A stretch of 64,000 nt of DNA from positions 338,719 to 402,718 of the forward strand of contig RPFO01000114.1 of assembly GCA_009746045.1 (NCBI GenBank), in the 5' to 3' direction. How positions within the stretch are numbered: position 1 is the stretch's first letter; the number at the start of each line of letters is the position of its first letter. A model generated the notes under the pieces. That model made no database searches, was not told the DNA's origin, and saw nothing but the letters and a program-made list of their open reading frames with translations. Below are positions 31,881-54,807 of the stretch, piece after piece. Origin of the DNA: Mesostigma viride. Its lineage: Eukaryota; Streptophyta; Mesostigmatophyceae; Mesostigmatales; Mesostigmataceae. A program made the position numbers and the translations under genes.

Positions 31881-33435
31881 CCGTAGTGGTCAAGAAGATC
31901 ACTTTGCGACAAACCTACTTTGCGATTTATGCGGATGACACCACCCTCATCGCGCGCCGGCCCCGAGCACATTTAGACCTGGCTGCATGGACTGTCTGGG
32001 CTTGGAGGCGAGGGCGGTGGGGTTGGAGATCTAAAGTGTCAAAACGGTCGAGGCGATGGTGATTGCATGGGGCTTTCAGTCGCTCGCCGGTGCCGCGGCT
32101 GCTGAACGGGACGGAGGTCCCGTTCCGTGATCGCTTCAAACTCCCATGGGGAGCATGCTCCCTGACTGTCACCGCCGACGATGTGGACATCCGCATGATC
32201 GGCCCATGGCCTGGGCTCGGCATCGTTCGCTCAAAACCTACTGGCACTCAGAAGGCCCTCGGCGAGCACCGCAAGCGCATGCTCCTCAATGAGGCCCTGG
32301 TCCTCACGGTGCTCACCTATGGCGCCGAGGCATGGACGCTCACGGACACGCTGGCCACCAATTAAGCCAGACGGCACGGTAACCAGGATGCTTCGTCAGG
32401 CCCTGAATGTCGGGTTTTCCACGCATAGGTCTTTAGAATCTTTGTACTGGTCAGGGCATGCCTCGCATTTTGGACCGTCGGCGAGATTAGACAGCGTAGG
32501 ATAGCATTCGTAGGACATCTTGCTCGCACCAGCCAGGCCGGTAGACACCGACCTCGGTCTGGCAGGCCCCCAGCCACTTGGCCAGCCACTAGGGCGGCAT
32601 ATCCTGACCTGCCGCCTGGCCCCAAGGACATACCTATAACAAGGTAGGCAAACATGTCATGACCTACCCACAGCAGTTGCTGGCCGACTACCTAGTGGTC
32701 CCAGCCCCGTTTGAACATCGCATTCACTCCCTCTCTCTTGCTTGGACTGCTATGCAGAACAAGAAGAAGTGGAAGACGATTGTCCAGGCTCATACGCCAG
32801 CCCCTGTGGGCAAGCCCCCTCCCCCCAAGAGGAAGGGCCGGACGCTTTGCTGAGTAGAATATAGTTGGGGTTTTCTACTAGATTCGATTAGCTAGAGTTA
32901 GATAAATTCGGTTTCGCGGCTTTGCCCCCCCTCCATCCATCCAGCAAGGGAATACGTGCTACATGATCTCCCAACGATCATGTTATAATTTTACATTTTA
33001 CTTTGCGACCCAAAAACAGGGTGAAATTTATAGTCTGGGACCCAAAATGAAGGCAAAGTTTTACGTTTGCGAGCCCATCGACTTGTTTATGGTCAGTGGC
33101 TGGTACCCAGCTTAATTAATGATTAATTAGGTACTCGCCTACCCAAGTGTTTTGTTTCATCATGCATGCACAGTGATTACATAGTCTGATTAGTTCTAAT
33201 ATAGGGCCGGGCATGGCCCTGCCAGAGTGGCCCGGTGCAGCCATGGAAGGTGAGCCCGGCCTGTACTTTATGACCTGTCTCACTACTTGGGGCCACGTGC
33301 ATGCATGCGGCATGGCGCAGGCGCGACGCGGTAACATTTGAACTTTGCGACCCAAAACGAAGCCCATGAAAAGCAGCTTGCGAGGTCGATTCGCGAAGTA
33401 TGTAATTCGTCGCAAAGTGATCTTGACCACTACGG
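31881..33435. mobile_element. TA-flanked MITE carrying a LINE insertion
   Basis: The ends are inverted repeats: CCGTAGTGGTCAAG on both sides, then TCACTTTGCGAC, with a 3-base indel. Each end abuts TA, as in mariner/Tc1-type elements. Without the LINE inside (31,926-32,998) the element is about 470 bp. It has no transposase. Confidence 0.65.
31926..32998 (+). mobile_element. 5'-truncated LINE insertion with 10-bp TSD
   Basis: It is flanked by the perfect repeat TACTTTGCGA (31,916-31,925 and 32,999-33,008). The truncated end begins in the reverse transcriptase active site: YADDTTLIARRP. Broken frames follow, with TYGAEAWTL at about 32,320. The C-terminus (WTAMQNKKKWKTIVQAHTPA and a Pro/Lys tail) stops at 32,853. 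The 3' UTR ends ATGTTATAATTTTACATT. It is the same family as the 14,860-15,300 copy. Confidence 0.85.
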
Positions 33436-33439
33436 TATT

Positions 33440-33990
33440 GTGTGGCCATCTCCCCTAGGGGTCTTGTCTAGCATGCTTCCCGCGTTTGCAAACACGCGGG
33501 CGCTTCCCCACGGGAGGGGGGTCGTTATCCTCTATGACCTGGGCCCACTTGGCCTTGTCCATCATCTTGTTCCAAATCACGGATCGAGAGGCCCGGAGCC
33601 CCCGGCCCCATCAACTTAATTAATTAATAGACACGTGACTGCGTGCCCCTCCGGCATGTCCTCTACTAGCTGTTCTTGAAAGTGCGGCCCTTTCGGCGTC
33701 TAGCATTAATTGCTGGGCCCGGCTCATGTGAGGAGGTGCCGGCCAGGCTGAGCTAGTCGCAGTCCTGCGGGGGGGCCACATGATGTGCCTACCTGGTTGG
33801 TGCGAGCTAAGTGCCCTACTAGCTGCAGGCGCCCGCCGCTGCTTAATGGTGCTGGTGATACAAGGAATGCCGAGGTACAAGTCTTCACTGCGGACATGAG
33901 CAGCCTTTCCTACACGAAAAATGGACCGCAGCATGTTGGTGAGTCCCGCGCTGTCCAGCTTTCTGGCAAGGTCGGCTGTTACCTGCTATA
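33440..33990 (-). mobile_element. LINE 3' fragment, minus strand
   Basis: It encodes LDSAGLTNMLRSIF-like and EDLYLGIPCITSTIKQRR motifs of the post-RT region. The paralogous LINE at 34,260-34,620 has the same order. At 33,616-33,649 it contains an inserted (TTAA)n-plus-partial-hairpin motif. It is inactive. Confidence 0.7.
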
Positions 33991-33992
33991 TA

Positions 33993-34076
33993 GGTACCGT
34001 GCATTAATTAATTAATTAATTAATTAATTAATTAATTAATTAATTAGACTCGTGCTCCCGTTGGGGAGTCACGGAG
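33993..34076 (-). repeat. (TTAA)n tract plus LINE 3' hairpin
   Basis: A TTAA tract of about 50 bp is followed by the hairpin GTGCTCCC / GGGAGTCAC. It marks the 3' terminus of the minus-strand LINE that starts next to it. Confidence 0.85.
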
Positions 34077-35265
34077 CAGTAACCCCGATGGATGGATGGA
34101 TGGATGGGTGCAAACAGTCCTACCGGTCTAATCTATCTACAACAGCTATCTACAACATCTATCTACAAAATCTGTCAACAACAACTCTACCCTAGGGGAC
34201 CTGTCTGGCGTGCTTCCCGTATGTTTGCACACGCGGGCGCTTCCCCACGGGGGGGGGCTCATTGTCGTCGTCTATTCATGACCTGGGCCCACTTGGCCTT
34301 GTCCATCATCTTTTTCCAAATCACGGAGAGGCCTAGGCCCCCCATGTCCTCTACTAGCTGTTCTTTGAAGCTGAGGGCCTTGCGGCGTCTAACATCACGG
34401 GGCCCGGCCCACGTCAGGAGGTGCCGGCCAGGCTGAGCTGGGCGCAGTCCCGCGGGGGGGCCACGTGAGTTGTCTACCTGGTTGGTGCGAGCTAGGTGCC
34501 CTACTAGCTGCAGGCGCCGCTGCTTAATGGTGCTGGTGATATATGGCATATGCCAAGGTACAGGTCTTTATTGCGGACATGAGCAGCATATCCTACTCTG
34601 AAAATGGATCGCAGCATGTTGGTGACCGCGCCGTCCAGCTTGCGGGCCAGGTCGGCGGTGAGGGTCCACGTCTCGGCCCCATACGTAAGAACAGGCAGGG
34701 CCTTAAACAGGTCCTGTTTCTCGATCTTGCCCAGGGGCTTGCGCCACAGGGCCCAGTATTGGCGTCAAGCGTGCCAGGCGAGGGAGATGCGGTGGTCCAC
34801 ATCAGCCTCGCAGCTGGGAAGCAGGCTACCCAGCAGCTTGACACGGTCCAGGTACAGGACTCGAGAGCCGTCAAGGAGAAAGAGGGCTGGCGGTGGGTGG
34901 GTGAGCCCAATCGCCAGAGCCTCTGTCTTCTTGCTGACCTCAAGCCCCACTGCACGGGGCCTCGATAGCCAGGCAGTCGAGCCACGTCTGCACGTGCCCA
35001 GTGTCCTCGAAGAGGGTGGTGTCGTCTGCATAGATGATGTCCGCCAGCCGAATCTCCGTTTCCGCTCCGCCATGCCAGAAGCGGTTGGTAACCTGCACCC
35101 CTGGTTCCCTACCCACGATGCGGGCAAATCGCTTGCGCGCCTGAGTCATTGAAGGTATTCGACCACAATAATGAACAGGTAGGGCGACAGCACGCAGCCC
35201 TGCCACACACCCTTCTGTAAAGGGCATGGTGGCGTGGTCCCGTAAGAAGAGCGCACCGAGCATGG
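34045..35265 (-). mobile_element. LINE fragment with RT, minus strand
   Basis: Reading from 35,265 downward: a decayed fingers/palm region, then IRLADIIYADDTTLFEDTGH (the RT active site), then KLLGSLLPSCEADVDHRISL, TYGAETWTL-like and NMLRSIF motifs in shifted frames. The 3' UTR has only about five CATC units before CGGGG and the terminal hairpin. It is therefore the empty-site equivalent for the CACTA insertion. Several frameshifts disable it. Confidence 0.85.
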
Positions 35266-36618
35266 TCCGTATTCTCCCAGTTCAGTAATTAGTTAATTCC
35301 GTATTCTCCTAGACTTCTGCCCTGCGCTAGTGGCATCTCCATTGATGTACATGCATTATGCATTGTCCGCACCTGATGTTGATCAAATGATTCTGGATTG
35401 CGGTGGTGGTAATTAAAGATGATAAAAAGTTCTCATTGATGCACATGGCACTACAAATACACATTACATAGTTCAAAGCATGCAGCTGGTATAAAGTGCT
35501 AAATGTTACACTTCAGTTCTTACTACTCCCTCAAACGAGATCCTGGGTTGCAAGATATGTTGGTGCACATGAGCATGTCCAGCTGCATCACTAATGGCGG
35601 GTTAATCCTTTGATAAGGCTAGACACCTACCTCGCCGTTGTGTCTGACAGATCAAACCGGATCGGACTGGATTGCCACCCATTGCAATCCTTGTCAGCAT
35701 GCCAAATGGCGCTGGCCGATGTAAGATTTTCAGAACAAGTGCATCCGCGGTGTGCAGGTATTTTTTATGGTACATGAAGGGAGCCATTTACGCACCGCTC
35801 GAACAGGACGGAAATAGACGACACAAAGCACCCTCCCCGGCGCCCATGCTCATCACAGTACCAGGAATGGCTGGGGTGAGCACCAGGCTGGCACAGGGAA
35901 CCTGGAAGCTGGCCAGGTCTATGCCTGCCCTCACAGGCCATAGCTGGATGCAAAGCAGCAAATCAAGAACCGAAGTAGCTGATAGCCCGGACAATCCCTC
36001 TCGAAAGCTCCCAAGAGCAGCCTCAGGGATCAAACATTGGATGCCTTGCCTTTATGATGTCACAGGGACAAAGCCCCGTGCACCGCCACAACCCTTCATG
36101 CGCCCTTGCGGCGTGTGACATGCTAACCATCTTGCATAACCTACCGCACAACCTACACACGATGCTAGCACAAGTTAGGGAAGGATAGCGCTAGCACATG
36201 CTGCTATAAGGAACTACGAGCGGACCACTAGACCAGCGTAAGCCTCGCAAACTAGACATCTACCAAAGGAATTCCAGGGAGGGTGGCAGCTAGTATGAGT
36301 ACGTACAACCCATCCTGGACCGTCCGGATCATATGAAGTGGGCACAAGGACGATGTCCCCCCATAAGGCCGGGAAAGGAGGATGGTTCCACTGCCGAGAC
36401 TCCAGGTGGAATATCCCAATTCCTGTTCACGTACTTCCCTACATCTCAAAAGGCATGTGCGAGCTAGGCTTTGCGAGGGCCCCCTCTCGCCATGTGCAGC
36501 AGAGCAGCAGCAGAGCCATTCCCCCGCGTCCCAGTGAACTGTTCCAGCGTGAGGCCAGTCCAGCCGGTGCGCGAATGACATGCTTTTCTTACGAACAAAG
36601 GTTTGATCGGTTCGTGTT
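35266..36618. other. Intergenic, no gene recognised
   Basis: No coding exon is supported. About 35,305-35,345 resembles a degenerate copy of the small CAAGGAGACAACC insert family. About 35,600-35,780 shares blocks with 12,380-12,580. The rest is unclassified and includes the 3' side of the TOM1-like gene. Confidence 0.4.
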
Positions 36619-47654
<11,036 letters not shown>

Positions 47655-48389
47655 GGTAAAACAACGGTACCAAATCCTCCGAATCGCTGTGAATCTGGCC
47701 TTGTTGTCTTAGTTATCGGCGCTAGAAAACTACCAACGAGCCCTCATGCCACACGAAACCCCTCGTCGCAACAATATCGTCCTCAGACGCCTTCTGCCAG
47801 AAATGATATGGCAAATTGGTAGGGCAATTGAGCTGTGAAAACAGGATGCCAAAACGAAACCCTTGTGACGATATTCAAACGGTAGCCGACGGAAACACCC
47901 TTGAGAAAAATTCCATGCTTCGCTTTCGAACTGTGGTGTGCTCGACTGGCCCGCTGTTAGCGATGATCGACAGTCAAACTAGGGCGATTTACCGTGACTC
48001 CCATACCCCGAATCGTTCTCGGTCCTTTCACGTCGCCGAGGCCGAGGTCCTCTAGCCTTAATAAAAGGTCAGCAAAAGGTCAGAAATCGCGGGAGAGGGC
48101 CAAGTGAACAAGGAGTACTAGTATCAGTTCCTATCTGATGCTTGGTGTTTCTCACCAATCCCGACACAGGACTCCCGTGATGTAGCAGTCAGATGTTGTC
48201 ATTGCTATTCGAGCATTATGTATGGTGGCACACAGATGAGGGCATTGCACACCTGGCACCGGCCCACACATTCATGAACCGCACCAGGGTCCAGGGCCGG
48301 CGTGGGAAGAGACTGAACTGAACCTGAAGTGAAGGGCCGTGCGGCGCTTGGCGGGCCGAGTTGTCCATCGGTTACTTTCGGGAGTGGCT
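47655..48389. promoter_or_regulatory. Upstream region of the TOM1-like gene
   Basis: Presumed promoter and 5' UTR of the minus-strand gene. A 79-codon frame at 47,816-48,055 (plus) shows no recognisable domain and is probably chance. No core promoter motif stands out. Confidence 0.35.
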
Positions 48390-49110
48390 TTCTTATTCCG
48401 GGGCCCAATGGCCGGCGCCGCGCCAGACTCGCCCGCGTTTGGGCTTTGGGCGTCTTGGAATTTGGCTTTGGGCGTCTTGGAAGTTGGCTTTGGGCGTTTG
48501 CTCTTTTGGCAGATTTCTACACTACACTGGTACTACGTAAAAAAGCACAGACTGGTGCGACGTAACATTTTTAAACTTGGTAAAATTACCGCCGCACAGC
48601 CAGCCAGAACTGGACAAGGTGATGGCCGCAAGTAGTCGTTGCTGGGCTATCGTATTTGTAGCATGGGGCGTTTCACCGAGTCTACGGTTAGCATGATGGG
48701 GAGGATTCCTAACCTTCATTATGTGGGTTAAGTAGGGGTGCTCATAGTGGCCGGTTTCCCTCGCTTCCTTGTAAACCAGGCTCTGCGTCAAGATCACAGA
48801 CGACCGGGTAAGTAGTTGTTCCAGTCTGTTCTAGTTTGTATGACGCCTGCTATTAGGCGTTCTTGTTATTGTCGTTCATCATCGCCGTGACCGTCGTGGC
48901 CAGCAGCGTGCTTTTTTTACATACCGGATGGTGTCGACTTGTTTATTGATAGCGCATTGGTGAATATCGCTGCATGGAGGAATATCGGCTACAACCCGCG
49001 GGAAAGTGCTGGCTCCAATGTTCTTTTTGTATGCAGGATGACGGCACTGCCAAGCCGGAGACGAATATGACGCTCGTTATAATGCCAGTCATTCAGACCG
49101 ACTGCGCGAC

Positions 49111-51309
49111 TGGTTGTGGGATACACGTTCCTGGTTGTGGGATGTGTTCCTTGTTGTGGGATACTTGTTCCTGGTTGTGGGATGCACGTTCCTGGTTGTG
49201 GGATAGTCGTTCCTGGTTGTGGGATGTGTTCCTGGTTGTGGGATACTTGTTCCTTGTTGTGGGATGCACGTTCCTGGTTGTGGGATAGTCGTTCCTGGTT
49301 GTGGGATGTGTTCCTGGTTGTGGGATACTTGTTCCTGGTTGTGGGATACACGTTCCTGGTTGTGGGATGCACGTTCCTGGTTGTGGGATGTGTTCCTGGT
49401 TGTAGGATACTTGTTCCTGGTTGTGGGATACACGTTCCTGGTTGTGGGATGCACGTTCCTGGTTGTGGGAAACACGTTCCTGGTTGTGGAATACACGTTC
49501 CTGGTTGTAGGATACTTGTTCCTGGTTGTGGGATAGCAGTTCTTGGTTGTGGGATGTGTTCCTGGTTGTGGGATGCACGTTCCTTGTGTTGCTGGTTGTG
49601 GGATGTGTTCCTTGTTGTGGGATACTTGTTCCTGGTTGTGGGAAACACGTTCCTAGTTGTAGGATACTTGTTCCTGGTTGTGGGAAACACGTTCCTAGTT
49701 GTAGGATACACGTTCCTGGTTGTGGGAAACACGTTCCTGGTTGTAGGATACACGTTCCTGGTTGTGGGAAACACGTTCCTGGTTGTGGGAAACACGTTCC
49801 TGGTTGTAGGATACACGTTCCTGGTTGTGGGAAACACGTTCCTGGTTGTGGGAAACACGTTCCTGGTTGTGGGAAACACGTTCCTGGTTGTGGGAAACAC
49901 GTTCCTGGTTGTGGGAAACACGTTCCTCGTTGTGGGAAACACGTTCCTGGTTGTGGGATACTTGTTCCTGGTTGTAGGATACACGTTCCTGGTTGTAGGA
50001 TACTTGTTCCTGGTTGTGGGATACACGTTCCTGGTTGTGGGAAACACGTTCCTGGTTGTAGGATACACGTTCCTGGTTGTGGGAAACACGTTCCTGGTTG
50101 TGGGAAACACGTTCCTGGTGGTGGGAAACACGTTCCTGGTTGTGGGAGACACGTTCCTGGTTGTAGGATACACGTTCCTGGTTGTGGGAAACACGTTCCT
50201 GGTGGTGGGAAACACGTTCCTGGTTGTGGGAAACACGTTCCTGGTTGTGGGATACTTGTTCCTGGTTGTAGGATACACGTTCCTGGTTGTGGGAAACACG
50301 TTCATGGTTGTGGGAAACACGTTCCTGGTTGTGGGAAACACGTTCCTGGTTGTGGGAAACACGTTCCTGGTTGTAGGATACACGTTCCTGGTTGTGGGAA
50401 ACACGTTCCTGGTTGTGGGAAACACGTTCCTGGTTGTGGGATACACGTTCCTGGTTGTGGGAAACACGTTCCTGGTTGTAGGATACACGTTCCTGGTTGT
50501 GGGAAACACGTTCCTGGTGGTGGGAAACACGTTCCTGGTTGTGGGAAACACGTTCCTGGTTGTGGGATGTGTTCCTGGTTGTAGGATACACGTTCCTGGT
50601 TGTGGGAAACACATTCCTGGTTGTGGGAAACACGTTCCTGGTTGTAGGATACTTGTTCCTGGTTGTAGGATACTTGTTCCTGGTTGTGGGATGTGTTCCT
50701 GGTTGTGGGATACACGTTCCTGGTTGTGGGAAACACGTTCCTGGTTGTGGGAAACACGTTCCTGGTTGTGGGAAACACGTTCCTGGTTGTGGGAAACACG
50801 TTCCTGGTTGTGGGAAACACGTTCCTGGTTGTAGGATACACGTTCCTGGTTGTGGGAAACACGTTCCTGGTTGTAGGATACTCGTTCCTGGTTGTGGGAT
50901 AGTCGTTCCTGGTTGTGGGATACTTGTTCTTGGTTGTGGGAAACACGTTCCTGGTTGTGGGAAACACGTTCCTGGTTGTGGGAAACACGTTGCTGGTTGT
51001 GGGAAACACGTTCTTGCTTGTAGGATACTTGTTCCTGGTTTGGGAAACACGTTCCTGGTTGTGGGAAACACGTTGCTGGTTGTGGGAAACACGTTCCTGG
51101 TTGTGGGATACACGTTCCTGGTTGTGGGAAACACGTTCCTGGTTGTGGGAAACACGTTCCTGGTTGTAGGATACTTGTTCCTGGTTGTGGGAAACACGTT
51201 CCTGGTTGTGGGATACACGTTCCTGGTTGTAGGATACACGTTCCTGGTTGTGGGATGCACGTTCCTAGTTGTGGGATAGTCGAGCCTAGTTGTGGGATGT
51301 GTTCCTGGT
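49111..51309. repeat. 21-bp minisatellite, about 105 units
   Basis: Each unit is GTTCCTGGTTGTGGG plus a variable hexamer (AAACAC, ATACAC, ATACTT, ATGCAC, ATAGTC or, shortened, ATGTG). Because 21 is a multiple of three, frames stay open for up to 774 codons on both strands; these are not genes. Confidence 0.97.
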
Positions 51310-51319
51310 CCAAATATAA

Positions 51320-52060
51320 AGGGGCACGGGAATTAGCGATAGCAGAGGGGGCTCGGGAATAACGTTAGCAGAGGGGCACGGGCACTAACGTTAGTGAAGG
51401 GGCACGGGCACTAACGTTAGCAGAGGGGGCTGGGCACTAACGTTAGTAAAGGGGCACGGGCACTAACGTTAGCAGAGGGGGCTGGGCACTATCGTTAGTA
51501 AAGGGGCACGGGCACTAACGATAGCAGAGGGGGCTGGGCACTAACGTTAGTAAAGGGGCACGGGCACTAACGTTAGCAGAGGGGCACGGGCACTAACGTT
51601 AGTAAAGGGGCACGGGCACTAACGTTAGCAGAGGGGGCTGGGCACTAACGTTAGTAAAGGGGCACAGGCACTAACGTTAGCAGAGGGGCACGAGCACTAA
51701 CGTTAGTAAAGGGGCGCGGGCACTAACGTTAACAGAGGGGGTGTGGGAATAAAGTTAGTGAAGGGGGGTGGGCATTAACGATAGCAGGGGGGGGAGGGCA
51801 CTTACGTTAGCAGAGGGGTGTGGGAACTAATGTTAGCAAAGGAGGGGGGGCACTAACGTTAGCAGAGGGGGCTGGGCACTAACGTTAGTAAAGGGGCACG
51901 GGCACTAACGTTAGCAGAGGGGGATGGGCACTAACGTTAGTAAAGGGGCACGGGCACTAACGTTAGCAGAGGGGTGTGGGAACTAATGTTAGCAAAGGAG
52001 GGGGGGGCACTAACGTTAGCAGAGGGGGCTGGGCACTAACGTTAGCAGAGGGGTTGTGGG
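51320..52060. repeat. 26-bp minisatellite with TAACGTTA core
   Basis: Two unit types alternate: CTAACGTTAGTAAAGGGG plus CACGGGCA, and CTAACGTTAGCAGAGGGG plus GCTGGGCA, making a 52-bp higher-order unit. The core is a perfect palindrome. Confidence 0.95.
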
Positions 52061-52069
52061 AATTAGGGC

Positions 52070-52455
52070 CACGCACTGCCGGCAGTTACCACTCCCTGTG
52101 ATGATTGCATGGATGGCTTGTGGGTTCTGGCATGGGGTAGCACTGCCGGCAGTTACCACTCCTTGTGATGACTGCATGTCCCCGGCTTGTGTGTTCTTGC
52201 ATGGGGTGGCACTGCCGGCAGTTACCACTCCTTGTGATGACTGCATGTCCCCTTGACGCAAGGACGGCTTGTGGGGTCTTGCATGGCGTGGCACTGCCGG
52301 CAGTCACCACTCCTTGTGATGACTGCATGTCCCCGGCTTGTGTGTTCTTGCATGGGGTGGCACTGCCGGCAGTTACCACTCCTTGTGATGCCTGCATGTC
52401 CCCTTTATGCAAGGACGGCTTGTGGGGTCTTGCATGGGGTGGCACTGCCGGCAGA
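52070..52455. repeat. 69-84 bp minisatellite
   Basis: About five copies of a unit that starts GCACTGCCGGCAGTTACCAC and ends CTTGCATGGGGTG. Some copies have an extra 15 bp (CGCAAGGACGGCTTG-like). It is followed by a short return of the 21-bp repeat (52,455-52,615). The right arm lacks it. Confidence 0.93.
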
Positions 52456-52615
52456 GGATACTTGTTCCTGGTTGTGGGATACACGTTCCTAGTTGTGGGA
52501 TAGTCGTTCCTGGTTGTGGGATACTTGTTCCTGGTGGTGGGAAACACGTTCCTGCTTGTGGGATACTCGTTCCTGCTTGTGGGATGCACGTTCCTGGTTG
52601 TGGGATACTTGTTCC

Positions 52616-53749
52616 TTCACATGTTCGCCGTTATTCCTCCATGCAGTTATTCCTACACGCACATCAAGATAGAGCTATTAAATATTTCCTTGTACATCCA
52701 ATGATGCTACGTCTTGGCTATGCTCACATTACTTGCCCACGCTCCTTGTTATGATAAGCTCACATGGGTCTCATTGCACCCACAGATCTTGCAGGATCGT
52801 TTAGCGTGTCCGATTGCAGCTGTGGCATTAATTAATTAATTAATTAATTAGACTCGTGCTCCCGTTTGGGAGTCACGCAGCTGTGGCATGCCTCTAGCAT
52901 GAAGGAGAAAGGGGGTCTCTGACCTTCCTTCCTGTTGTGCAAACAAAGGGATGAAAGGCAGTTCGGGCTCCGTGACTCCCCAACGGGAGCACGAGTCTAA
53001 TTAATTAATTAATTAATTAATTAATTACCTACCTACCTGACCTACCTATCAAGTTCTAACTAGCTCACTAGCTAACTAACTGACTAACTATTTTAACTAA
53101 GTAAGTACTAACTAACTACTAACTAAACAACCCCCGTTGCTCTGCCGAACTAAGTAGATGCCCTTCGATTAAAACGCACAAATCGTGAATGATGCAAGCT
53201 ACCGTGCCGACGCACAATTGATTCTTGCCCCCCTACGCGTCTAAATCTTGTATTGTTGTCAGTAAGCGCTCAACGTGAATGGGGCTAGCTGCCCAAATAT
53301 GAGATTCCACGGACAACACCGAAAATGAGAAACCACAGTAGCTACCAGCAAGTTACGAACACAGGACCTCCCTAAATCTAGTATCAAGTAACGTTATTTC
53401 CCCGTTTCGACGAACTTGGTCCATTCACATTTATAGCGGTGAATTAATTGTCACACCTTGCTCAGGCAAAGTGCGCCAAGTCCTACAGCATGTCTCCCCA
53501 TGTCATTCACTTAAATAAGGAAGGGAAATGTAAAGCCATGCATCGTGAAGCCGTATGAAAGGGCATAACCACCCAAATAATCAAGTTGGTACGTATAGTG
53601 TCAACCATGCGTGTCAGCCGTGCGTCGGTGTCTTCCGAAAACTATACAGCATATCAAGGAGACAACCATATTCTGATCAGACACTCCGCAAAGGTGAAAA
53701 CCTTTGCGTTCAGTGCCGGGCCGCGGAAAACGCGGAAAACGCGATCTGC
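52616..53749. other. Intergenic with palindromic LINE-end pair
   Basis: At 52,827-52,879 and 52,972-53,028 two (TTAA)n-plus-hairpin motifs face each other, enclosing about 90 bp. A 13-bp truncated insert (CAAGGAGACAACC) lies at 53,655-53,667 between copies of ATAT. ACTAACTA-like repeats lie at 53,030-53,130. No gene is seen. Confidence 0.6.
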
Positions 53750-53751
53750 AA

Positions 53752-53812
53752 ATGAATCCGACCGGAATCGAACTGGGGACCTCCCAAACCATATAGTCAT
53801 GCTTCATCAACC
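53752..53812 (-). other. tRNA-related sequence (possible SINE or tRNA relic)
   Basis: The minus strand reads TGGTTGATGAAGCATGAC, then after a spacer CCCAGTTCGATTCCGG. The latter is a good Pol III B box. The T-stem and acceptor stem do not pair well, so it is not a functional tRNA by eye. Confidence 0.4.
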
Positions 53813-54099
53813 ACCGCAAATTGAAACGCAAATTGAAAAATAATGTTTCATGTCCCACGTAGCTCCCACAAAAACCAGCATCTTCATTAAAACAATAAGT
53901 GGAAGCATACATGTGACACTATTGACATGCCCGGAGGCACGCCGTTCAAGGCCCTTCATGAAGTACGTTGCCCTAGAGGCAACCAAGACAAGGGTGGGTG
54001 GGTGGGGAGCAAAGAAAGAGGCCGACAAAACCAGCCAGAGCGGCTTTTAGTCGCAAAACCTCCCTTATCCCTAGCTAACTGACGTCATTAAACCCTTAT

Positions 54100-54347
54100 C
54101 AAAGAGACAACCAGCGCAGGCCAGAAATCGGGAGAATCCGGACCATGGTAGCTCGAGCCTGCCGTTATCTTTTCCGCGTTTTCGAGTCGTTCAGGATGAT
54201 GAAGATGAATGGTGATGGAAATGTGTATCCTTGTGCATTGAAATTATGGCTGGCTTACGTGTGGAGCGACTAGATGACCTAGACGGTGGGGCCGGAAACA
54301 GCATGCTTGATCAGGGCGTGTGTTTCTAGCCTAACTGGCCGGGAGTG
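54100..54347 (-). mobile_element. 248-bp retro-insertion with TSD
   Basis: It starts CAAAGAGACAACCAGCG and is flanked by CCTTAT (54,094-54,099 and 54,348-54,353). The duplicate unit at 55,726-55,740 has the empty site (AACCCTTATGTTCAG). Its first 88 bp equal the insert at 16,631-16,718 save one base. This is the longest family member here. Confidence 0.88.
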
Positions 54348-54807
54348 CCTTATGTTCAGTGATGCTAGTAAGACGCTAACCGTACAGACCGGGGGTAGAA
54401 TATCCCGAATCTGCACGGCTAGTATTAAATAATGCGTAGGTTGTTCTTTTCAGGGGCACTGCACCTCACGCCCCGTTCCGCCCGGGTATAATCAACCCAA
54501 GCGCGGAACGCACATTTTATTTAATTCATTTTTCAACCATGCACTATACTGCATCTACTAATCACAAAAGCTCTAGCCAAACAGCTACGAGAAAACACTA
54601 CGACATATAAGCCGCTCATCCAGCGGCCTCTTGTTCCCGCATTCACGTATAGAAGAAACTCCGTTCAAAGAACCCCGATTCATGTCCCACGTAGCTCCCA
54701 CAAAAACCAGCATCTTCATTAAAACAATAAGTGGAAGCATACATGTGACACTATTGACATGCCCGGAGGCACGCCGTTCAAGGCCCTTCATGAAGTACGT
54801 TGCCCAA

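Larger units (their letters stand above)
48390..52060 (+). repeat. Left arm of large inverted duplication
   Basis: The outer 720 bp (48,390-49,110) match 58,815-59,552 inverted, almost base for base. A frame of 91 codons in that part differs by one residue between arms. The arm continues with a 21-bp minisatellite (49,111-51,309) and a 26-bp minisatellite (51,320-52,060). The right arm has the same order but shorter arrays. The unit may be a mobile element that carries minisatellites, but no terminal signature or protein was identified. Confidence 0.85.

Noticed and set aside
31926-35265. A functional LINE
   Set aside because: All copies are truncated or frameshifted; no full endonuclease-RT frame in the window.
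47816-48055. 79-codon plus-strand gene upstream of the TOM1-like gene
   Set aside because: No domain, no support from context; likely chance.
49111-51309. CRISPR array
   Set aside because: Units are contiguous 21-mers without unique spacers, in eukaryotic DNA; no cas genes.
48989-51313. 774-codon frame and plus-strand FLVVG frames in the 21-bp array
   Set aside because: Unit length is a multiple of three so frames stay open by construction; no start context or domain.
53752-53812. Functional tRNA gene
   Set aside because: Good B box but T-stem and acceptor stem fail to pair.
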